This document shows, piece after piece, positions 23,912-30,313 of a stretch of DNA of 35,377 bases. Source of the DNA: Microbacterium sp. SD291 (GTDB taxonomy: Bacteria > Actinomycetota > Actinomycetes > Actinomycetales > Microbacteriaceae); the NCBI RefSeq assembly GCF_017355365.1, contig NZ_JADIJR010000032.1, forward strand, positions 1-35,377, in the 5' to 3' direction. Both the position numbers and the translations under genes were made by a program. Under the pieces are notes generated by a model. That model saw only the letters and a program-made list of their open reading frames with translations. It was not told the DNA's origin and searched no databases. The stretch's first letter is position 1; each line of letters begins with the position of its first letter.

Positions 23912-24580
23912 GTGCCTCCTGCTCCCTGGGTTCCTGAGCCCGTCGAAGGGCGCCCGACCCGCAGCGGCCGCCGCTCCCGCATCCGCCCTCGTGGTCGTGC
24001 GGTCGGAGCCGCGCTCGCCGCGGTCCTCGCGATCGGTCTCAGCGCCTGCGCCCCCGACCCCGTGAGCGACTCGTTCCTCAGCGGCGACAACCCCGGCTAT
24101 GTGGCCGCCGACGGCGCCATCGCCGAGATTCCGGTGGCCGAGCGCGGGGAGCCCGTCGACTTCAGCGGCGTCACCGAGTCCGGCGACGCCTTCGACAGCG
24201 CCGACATCGCAGGCAAGGTCACGGTCGTGAACTTCTGGTACGCCGGCTGTGCGCCGTGCCGGGTCGAGGCGAAGGATCTTGAAGACGTCTGGCAGGAGCA
24301 CGGCGGCGAGGACGTCGCCTTCGTGGGGATCAACACCCGCGACCAGGCCGACACGGCCAGGGCCTTCTCCGACGAGTTCGGGATCACCTACCCGAGCCTG
24401 ATCGACGTGGACACCGCCGAGGCGAAGCTCGCCTTCGCCGAGGCCGTGCCGATCCAGGCGACCCCCACCACTCTCGTGCTCGACAAGCAGGGACGAGTCG
24501 CCGCCCGCATCATCGGCCCCATCGACGGCACCTCGATCCTCTCGACGCTCGTCAAGGACGCGCTCGCGGAGACCTCGTGA
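23912..24580 (+). CDS. resA: TlpA/ResA-like thiol-disulfide reductase lipoprotein
   Basis: This 222-residue extracytoplasmic thioredoxin-fold protein reduces apocytochrome c cysteines before haem attachment. It has an unusually long basic N-terminus (about 30 residues), then a hydrophobic segment and lipobox L43-S-A-C46. The thioredoxin active site is C113-A-P-C116 after VVNFWYAG, with the cis-proline in PIQATPTTLVLD. Residues 7-13 (VPEPVEG) are encoded by a REP-like element. The start is GTG. Electrons should come from the CcdA encoded next, after a 16-base gap. Confidence 0.92.
   Translation: MPPAPWVPEPVEGRPTRSGRRSRIRPRGRAVGAALAAVLAIGLSACAPDPVSDSFLSGDNPGYVAADGAIAEIPVAERGEPVDFSGVTESGDAFDSADIAGKVTVVNFWYAGCAPCRVEAKDLEDVWQEHGGEDVAFVGINTRDQADTARAFSDEFGITYPSLIDVDTAEAKLAFAEAVPIQATPTTLVLDKQGRVAARIIGPIDGTSILSTLVKDALAETS
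23929..23952 (+). repeat. REP-like element inside resA
   Basis: ttcctgagcccgtcgaaggg lies in frame in the 5' part of the gene. It belongs to the same family as the copies at 25853, 27135 and 31195. Confidence 0.7.
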
Positions 24581-24596
24581 ACGCCGCGGGAGTGTC

Positions 24597-25358
24597 GTGA
24601 ACACAGACGCCATCATCGGCTCAGGCGCACTCTGGCTCGCGATCCCGGTCGCGATGCTCGCCGGTCTCGTCTCGTTCCTCTCGCCGTGCGTGCTCCCGCT
24701 GGTCCCCGGCTATCTCGGATTCCTCGGGGGAGCGGTCGCCCCGCGTCCCAGGGACGGCGTGACGGATGCCACGGTCCCCGGGCGCCGCCGGCTCGTGATC
24801 GGCGTGCTGCTGTTCATCCTCGGCTTCAGCCTCGTCTTCGTGCTCATCACCGCGCTCGGCGGAACCGCCGGAGCCTTCTTCATCCGCTGGGGCGACCTCG
24901 TGACGCGCATCCTCGGCGTCGTCATCATCCTGATGGGGCTCGTCTTCCTGGGGCTGTTCAGCTTCGCGCAGCGCGAGTTCCGCTTCCACGTCGACTCCAA
25001 GGCCGGCATCATCGGGGCGCCGCTGCTCGGCGTCGCGCTCGGCATCGGCTGGGCGCCGTGCATGGGCCCGACGCTCGCCGCGATCATCGCGCTCTCGTTC
25101 AACGCCGGCGACCCGGTGCGCGCGGGGTTCCTCGGACTCGCGTACTCGCTCGGCCTCGGCATCCCGTTCCTGCTGGTGGCCCTCGGGTTCGGGTGGGCGA
25201 CGAGGACGATCGGGTTCCTCCGCCGCCACATCCGCATCGTGAACATCATCGGCGGAGTGCTGCTGATCGCCCTCGGCATCCTGATGGTGACCGGGCTCTG
25301 GACCGACATCATGTCCCGGCTGACGGCGGTGATCAGCAGTGTCATCCTCCCGCTCTGA
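24597..25358 (+). CDS. ccdA: Cytochrome c biogenesis protein CcdA
   Basis: This 253-residue membrane protein has about six helices and passes electrons from cytoplasmic thioredoxin to ResA. One redox cysteine lies in VSFLSPCVLPLVPGYLGFLGG (first helix) and the partner in GWAPCMGPTLA (fourth helix), the SPCVLP and APCMGP pair being diagnostic. The start is GTG at 24597. An earlier GTG overlapping the resA stop terminates after eight codons and is rejected. The 3' end is very close to, or overlaps, the start of resB. Confidence 0.94.
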   Translation: MNTDAIIGSGALWLAIPVAMLAGLVSFLSPCVLPLVPGYLGFLGGAVAPRPRDGVTDATVPGRRRLVIGVLLFILGFSLVFVLITALGGTAGAFFIRWGDLVTRILGVVIILMGLVFLGLFSFAQREFRFHVDSKAGIIGAPLLGVALGIGWAPCMGPTLAAIIALSFNAGDPVRAGFLGLAYSLGLGIPFLLVALGFGWATRTIGFLRRHIRIVNIIGGVLLIALGILMVTGLWTDIMSRLTAVISSVILPL

Positions 25359-25407
25359 GATCCCCGAGCCCCGGGTCGACGAGAACAAGAACGAGAACGA
25401 GGATGCC

Positions 25408-27195
25408 GTGAGCACCGACTCCAGCGACCCCCTCCGTCCGTCCGACCACATCGACGGCGACGACTCGATCACCCAGCCGCGGCTCGGCCTCGTCGGCTGG
25501 CTGCGATGGGGCTGGCGTCAGCTCACCTCGATGCGCACCGCGCTGATCCTGCTGCTCGTGCTCGCGATCGCCGCGATCCCCGGCTCGATCTTCCCGCAGC
25601 GGATGGCCGACCCGAACGGCGTCACCCAGTGGGAGCGCGACAACCCCGACCTCTTCCCGGTGCTCGACTCGCTGAAGCTGTTCGACGTGTACATGTCGCC
25701 GTGGTTCTCGGCGATCTACCTGCTGCTGTTCACGTCGCTCGTCGGCTGCGTGATCCCGCGCATCAGGCACCACGCGAAGGCGCTGCAGGCCCGCCCGCCG
25801 CGCACCCCTGCCCGACTCAAGCGGCTCGCGGACTTCCGTGCGGTCGAGCGCGCTTCGACGGGCTCAGCCACCCAAGGGACGGATGCCGAGGCGGAAGCGG
25901 CGGCGTCCATCGACATCGCGCAGAAGCAGCTGAAGGCGCTGGGGTACCGGGTCGAGCGCTACGACAGCGCGCGCACATTCTCGGTCTCGGCCGAGCGCGG
26001 ATACTGGCGCGAGACCGGCAACCTGCTCTTCCACATCGCCCTCGTCGGCGTGCTCATCACGGTCGGCGTGGGCGGCGGCTTCGCGTACACCGGGCAGCGG
26101 GTGCTCGTCGAGGGGGAGACGTTCGCGAACACCCTGCTCGACTACGACTCGATGAACCGCGGGCGCTTCGTCGGCGACGGGGCCCTCACGCCGTACTCTA
26201 TGCGGCTCGACACCTTCGACGTCACCTACCAGCCCTTCGGTGAGCCCGGCTCGGGTCAGGCCGGCGACTTCTCCGCCAACGTGACAGTTGGGGAGGACGG
26301 CGAGGAGCGCGGCGGCGCGGTGAAGGTGAACCATCCGCTGGACGTGGCCGGCGACAAGATCTACCTGCTCGGCAACGGCTACGCGCCGACCATCACGGTC
26401 CGCAACGCCGGCGGCGAAGTCGTGTTCACGAACAGCGTGCCGTTCCTGCCGCAGGACAACAACCTCACCTCGCTCGGCGTGATCAAGGTGACGGATGGGA
26501 TGCCGGAGCAGCTGGGTCTGCTCGGCTTCTTCTACCCGACGACGGGCGTGCTCGAGTCGGGAGCCTTCTTCTCCGCGTACGGCGACCTGACCAATCCGAC
26601 GCTGACGCTCGACGTGTACTCGGGCGACCTCGGCATCAACGAGGGCACTCCGCGGTCGGTGTACGTGCTCGACACGACCGGCATGGAGAAGCTGACCGGC
26701 CGCACCACCGACGTCGAGTCGATCGAGCTGACGCCAGGAGAGACCGCCGACCTCCCGAACGGGTTCGGCACAGTGACGTTCGAGGACGAGTCGCCGGCGG
26801 GGGCGACCGACGCCTCGGAGTCGGTCAAGCGGTTCGCGTCGCTGCAGATCCACCACGACGCCTCATCGGTGTGGGTGCTGGTGTTCGCGCTGCTGGCGCT
26901 CGGCGGGCTCATGCTGGCGCTGTTCGTCCCGCGCCGCCGGGTCTGGGTGAAGGCCACGCCGAACGGCGACTCGGTGGCTCTCGAGTACGCGGCTCTCGCC
27001 CGTGGGGAAGACCCGACGCTCGCCGCGGCCGTCGACGACCTCGTCGCAGGGCACGCCCGCCTGCTCGACACCGCGGGCGTCACGGCTGCGCCCGATCCCG
27101 ACGCCGACGCCTCGGTCCCCGATCCCGCCGACTCGGTCCCTGAGCCTGTCGAAGGGCCCGAGCCCTCGGCATCCGACATCCCGAAAGTAGACTGA
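25408..27195 (+). CDS. resB: System II cytochrome c synthase subunit ResB (Ccs1)
   Basis: This 595-residue protein pairs with CcsB to carry haem across the membrane and attach it to apocytochrome c. Three N-terminal helices include LTSMRTALILLLVLAIAAIPGS and SAIYLLLFTSLVGCVIPR. A large extracytoplasmic domain and a final helix (VLVFALLALGGLMLALF) follow. The GTG at 25408 has a cgagg ribosome site; a GTG at 25339, overlapping ccdA, would add 23 residues without one. Two segments, VERASTGSATQG and VPEPVEGPEP near the end, are encoded by REP-like elements and look like added low-complexity sequence. Confidence 0.9.
   Translation: MSTDSSDPLRPSDHIDGDDSITQPRLGLVGWLRWGWRQLTSMRTALILLLVLAIAAIPGSIFPQRMADPNGVTQWERDNPDLFPVLDSLKLFDVYMSPWFSAIYLLLFTSLVGCVIPRIRHHAKALQARPPRTPARLKRLADFRAVERASTGSATQGTDAEAEAAASIDIAQKQLKALGYRVERYDSARTFSVSAERGYWRETGNLLFHIALVGVLITVGVGGGFAYTGQRVLVEGETFANTLLDYDSMNRGRFVGDGALTPYSMRLDTFDVTYQPFGEPGSGQAGDFSANVTVGEDGEERGGAVKVNHPLDVAGDKIYLLGNGYAPTITVRNAGGEVVFTNSVPFLPQDNNLTSLGVIKVTDGMPEQLGLLGFFYPTTGVLESGAFFSAYGDLTNPTLTLDVYSGDLGINEGTPRSVYVLDTTGMEKLTGRTTDVESIELTPGETADLPNGFGTVTFEDESPAGATDASESVKRFASLQIHHDASSVWVLVFALLALGGLMLALFVPRRRVWVKATPNGDSVALEYAALARGEDPTLAAAVDDLVAGHARLLDTAGVTAAPDPDADASVPDPADSVPEPVEGPEPSASDIPKVD
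25853..25873 (-). repeat. REP-like element inside resB (inverted copy)
   Basis: cttcgacgggctcagccacc is the reverse orientation of the tgagcctgtcgaag family. It is in frame and encodes a Ser/Thr/Gly-rich loop. Confidence 0.65.
27135..27158 (+). repeat. REP-like element near the end of resB
   Basis: tccctgagcctgtcgaaggg is in frame and encodes PEPVEG, 12-18 codons before the stop. Confidence 0.75.
27188..27193 (+). promoter_or_regulatory. Possible internal leaderless promoter of ccsB
   Basis: TAGACT overlaps the resB stop codon and lies 6 bases before the ccsB ATG. It may give ccsB its own leaderless transcript in addition to read-through. Confidence 0.35.
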
Positions 27196-27199
27196 CCCC

Positions 27200-28177
27200 A
27201 TGTTCGAGCTCGATGTGATCTCGCCCGTGCTGCTGTGGACCGCCATCGCGATCTACGCCGCGTCCTTCCTGGCCTTCGCCTTCGACCTCGCGCGCCGCTC
27301 GCAGGTGTCGGCGGATGCGCAGAGCGTCCGCGAGGCCGAGCTCGTCGGCGTGGGCGCGCGCGGCTCGTCCGGCGCGTCGGCCGCGGCCCTCGGCGGGGAC
27401 GCCCCGGCCCCGCGCTTCATGATGGCGCGGATCGGCACGTCGCTGATGGTGCTCGCCTGGCTCTTCCACCTCACGGCCACAGTGACGCGCGGCATCCATG
27501 CCGGGCGCGTGCCGTGGGCGAACCTCTACGAGTTCGCGATGATCGGAACGCTGCTGATCGTCGCGGTGTACCTCGTCGTGCTCACGCGCATCGACCTGCG
27601 CTACCTCGGCACGTTCATCACCGGGCTCGTCGTGGTGCTCCTCGGGCTCGCCGCCACGAACTTCTACGTCGACGTCACGCCGTTGATGGATCCGCTCAAG
27701 AGCATCTGGCTGATCATCCACGTGTTCGTCGCGTCGCTGAGCACGGCGTTCTTCGCGCTCGCCTTCGCGCTGTCGCTGCTCCAGCTCATGCAGTCGCGCC
27801 GCGAGCAGCGCCTGGCCGAGGGTGCGGCGAAGACCGGACCCGGCTTCCTCAAGACGCTCCCGGCATCCGACCGCCTGGAGAGCATGGCGTACCGCTTCGC
27901 GATCGTCGGCTTCATCCTGTGGACGTTCACGCTCATCGCCGGCTCCATCTGGGCGCAGGACGCCTGGGGCCGCTACTGGGGCTTCGACGTCAAGGAGACC
28001 TGGACCTTCGTGATCTGGGTCATCTACGCCGGCTACATCCACGCCCGCGCGACCCGCGGCTGGCGCGGCAACCCGTCGGCATGGCTGTCGATCGTCGGCT
28101 TCACCGCCGTGATCTTCAACTTCACGATCGTGAACGTGTTCTTCAAGGGCCTGCACGCGTACTCCGGCCTGAGCTGA
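27200..28177 (+). CDS. ccsB: System II cytochrome c synthase subunit CcsB (CcsA)
   Basis: This 325-residue haem-handling membrane protein has about eight helices. The WWD-type haem-binding motif is WGRYWGFDVKETWTF (256-270), with Phe in place of the usual second-block Trp. Histidine candidates for haem ligation lie in LFHLTATVTRGIHAG, LIIHVFVASLS and YIHARATRGW. The ATG is 5 bases after the resB stop, and the gene ends the resA-ccdA-resB-ccsB cluster. Together these supply covalent cytochrome c, such as that of the actinobacterial bcc-aa3 oxidase. Confidence 0.95.
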   Translation: MFELDVISPVLLWTAIAIYAASFLAFAFDLARRSQVSADAQSVREAELVGVGARGSSGASAAALGGDAPAPRFMMARIGTSLMVLAWLFHLTATVTRGIHAGRVPWANLYEFAMIGTLLIVAVYLVVLTRIDLRYLGTFITGLVVVLLGLAATNFYVDVTPLMDPLKSIWLIIHVFVASLSTAFFALAFALSLLQLMQSRREQRLAEGAAKTGPGFLKTLPASDRLESMAYRFAIVGFILWTFTLIAGSIWAQDAWGRYWGFDVKETWTFVIWVIYAGYIHARATRGWRGNPSAWLSIVGFTAVIFNFTIVNVFFKGLHAYSGLS

Positions 28178-28180
28178 ACT

Positions 28181-28200
28181 GAGCTCAGCTGAGCTCAGCT
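28181..28200. repeat. Palindromic decamer repeat (gagctcagct)2
   Basis: Two perfect copies of gagctcagct lie directly after ccsB, flanked by further gagctga pieces (28171-28208). They form overlapping short palindromes. Confidence 0.75.
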
Positions 28201-28237
28201 GAGCTGAGGCAGCGTCTCGGACCCCGGGGCGCGGTGC

Positions 28238-28263
28238 CTCCCACCCGCGAAGGCGGGCGGGAG
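28238..28263. terminator. Hairpin between convergent ccsB and the YhgE gene
   Basis: CTCCCACCCGC and GCGGGCGGGAG pair with one mismatch around a GAAG tetraloop. There is no T-run. It is a probable bidirectional terminator. Confidence 0.6.
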
Positions 28264-28272
28264 ACTCAGCAT

Positions 28273-28339
28273 GACCCGCGAGCGGATGCTCAGGGCGACC
28301 CGCGAGCGATGCTCTACGCGACCTCCGAGCGGATGCTCA
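28273..28339. repeat. Three 20-base direct repeats, the last containing a stop codon
   Basis: gacccgcgagcggatgctca occurs at 28273, with variants at 28297 and 28320. The third ends exactly at the stop codon of the minus-strand YhgE gene, so part of the repeat is coding. Confidence 0.75.
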
Positions 28340-30313
28340 GGCGGCGGCGAGCACCGTCTTCGCGCTGGTCGTGCGGCGAAGCGCCACGATCAGCGTCGTC
28401 ACGACGAGTGACAGCACGCCCCACACGACCAGCGCGGCGGCTGCCCCGCCGTTCGCGGCGATCAGCCCGGCGAACGCGGGAGCCGTCGGCAGCGCTGCGG
28501 CGAGCCCTGCGAGCCACCCCGGCACGGTCGAGATCAGCCCCGTCGCGACGGCCAGCACGCCGACGAGCACGCTGACCCAGCGGCCGATGCCGCCGAACAC
28601 GGCCACCAGCGCCTGGTTCACCGCCGCGAAGGCGACACCGGCGAGCACCGCGGTTCCGGCGAACGCCCACCACGTCGCCGCGTCATAGCTCGCGACGATC
28701 TGCACGATCAACGCGACCAGCACGCCCTGCCCGGCGCCGATGAGCGCTGCCGGGGCGAACGCTCGCAGTGCCAGGCCCGCGGAGGATCGGCGCGAGGTCA
28801 GCGTGCGCTCCGTGTGCGCGCGCATCACGACGAACGAGGCGAGTCCGCCGAACCACAGCACGACAGCCGCGAGCAGAGGGATCGCGGTCGGGCCGAAGAT
28901 CGTGTCCATCGACGAATCCGACGTCACCGGATCGGCGATCACGGAGGCGAGGGACGTCGATTCCTGTTCGCTGAAGGAGGGGAGCGAGTCGGATGCCGTG
29001 CGCAGGCCTCCGGCGAGGTCGCCGGTCCCGGTCGCGAGGGCGTCGAGTCCGGTGGCCAGCTCGGAGGCGCCGGTCGCGAGATCGGTCGCACCGCCGGAGA
29101 GCTGATCCGCACCTCCGCCGAGCTGTCGTGCGCCAGCAGCGGACTGGCCGATGCCCTCGGAGGCGAGCTGGTTCAGGCCCGCAGCGAGCGTCGAGGCGCC
29201 GGATCCGGCCTCGCGCATCTGCCCGGCGAGCGTCGCCGATGCCTCGGCGTCGAAGCGGGTGAGCCCGGCCGAGGTGCCGGCCGCGGCGTCCGAGGCCTGG
29301 GCTGCCGGAGTGACGAGTCCGGTGGCGGTCTGCGAGGCCGTGAGCAGCTTCTCGCAGAACTCCGGGGTCGCCGCGGCCTGGCAGTCGGCCACGAGCGAGG
29401 TCAGCTGCCCGGAGAGGCCCGAGACGCCGGATGACACGACGCCGGTGAGCTGTGCTGCTCCGCCGGCGCCCTGGAAGAGCAGGTCCGGCACGAGGCCGTT
29501 CGCCGCGAGGGCTGCTGCGCCGTCCGTCAGGCCCGATCCGATCTGCGCGGCCCCACCCGCAGCCTCGCGTGTCTTTCCTGCGATCGTGTCGAGACCGGAG
29601 GCCAGCGAGGACGCGCCGGTGCCGAGTTCTGCGGCGCCGGAGGCCAGCTGGGTCGCGCCGTCGGGGATCGCAGCGGCGCCGGTGGCGGCATCCCGCGCGC
29701 CGGTGGCGAGCTCGAGGGCTCCGTCCGCCGCGTCGCCGATCTGGTCGCCGATCGTGGTGAAGCCGACGAGCACGTTGTCCATCGTCGCCTCGCTGAGCAT
29801 CGTGCCCATGGTCGACGCCGCCGCCGACGCGATCTGGCCGGTGATGAGATCGTCGGCGACCAGTCCGTCCTCCGGAGTGGCGACCTGGATCGTGGCCTGC
29901 TCGGCCTTCTCCGACGCGGCGCCGCCGCCGTCGGCGATCGCCTGGCCGGCGGAGGTCGCCGCGGCGGAGAAGTCCTCAGGAATCGTGATCACGGCCTGGT
30001 ACGAGCCGTCCGCAAGTCCCTCTTTCGCATCATCCTCGTTCGAGATCACCCAGGTGAGGTTCGAGTCGAGCTCGTCCGAACCCTCGACGAGGCCTGCGGC
30101 GAGCTGGCGGCCCAGAGGCGTGAGCTGCCCGTCGATGGTCACCGGCTCGTCGAGGTTGACGATCGCGGCGGTCATCGAGTCGAGCCGCTCGGTCGGGTTC
30201 TGGAGCGCGGCGACGAGGATGCCGCCGATCGCGGCGGGGAGCAGCAGGATGCCGAGGATCGTCAGCCAGGTGATCGGCTTGCGGGAGCGCGCGCGCTCGA
30301 GAGGGAGGGTCAT
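28337..30313 (-). CDS. YhgE/Pip-domain membrane protein
   Basis: This 658-residue protein has one N-terminal helix (TWLTILGILLLPAAIGGILVAAL) and a long extracytoplasmic part of about 430 residues. Its middle is built from 7-residue units such as GAxxLAxGAxxLxxG (about 200-250 and 400-460), predicted as a coiled or helical rod. Five to six helices then close the protein. This is the YhgE/phage-infection-protein layout, related to ABC-2 permeases; Lactococcus Pip is a phage receptor and others belong to type VII secretion. The ATG overlaps the MMPL stop (ATGA), so it is coexpressed with that exporter. Only two cysteines are visible, in DCQAAATPEFCEK. Confidence 0.9.
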   Translation of the reverse strand: MTLPLERARSRKPITWLTILGILLLPAAIGGILVAALQNPTERLDSMTAAIVNLDEPVTIDGQLTPLGRQLAAGLVEGSDELDSNLTWVISNEDDAKEGLADGSYQAVITIPEDFSAAATSAGQAIADGGGAASEKAEQATIQVATPEDGLVADDLITGQIASAAASTMGTMLSEATMDNVLVGFTTIGDQIGDAADGALELATGARDAATGAAAIPDGATQLASGAAELGTGASSLASGLDTIAGKTREAAGGAAQIGSGLTDGAAALAANGLVPDLLFQGAGGAAQLTGVVSSGVSGLSGQLTSLVADCQAAATPEFCEKLLTASQTATGLVTPAAQASDAAAGTSAGLTRFDAEASATLAGQMREAGSGASTLAAGLNQLASEGIGQSAAGARQLGGGADQLSGGATDLATGASELATGLDALATGTGDLAGGLRTASDSLPSFSEQESTSLASVIADPVTSDSSMDTIFGPTAIPLLAAVVLWFGGLASFVVMRAHTERTLTSRRSSAGLALRAFAPAALIGAGQGVLVALIVQIVASYDAATWWAFAGTAVLAGVAFAAVNQALVAVFGGIGRWVSVLVGVLAVATGLISTVPGWLAGLAAALPTAPAFAGLIAANGGAAAALVVWGVLSLVVTTLIVALRRTTSAKTVLAAA

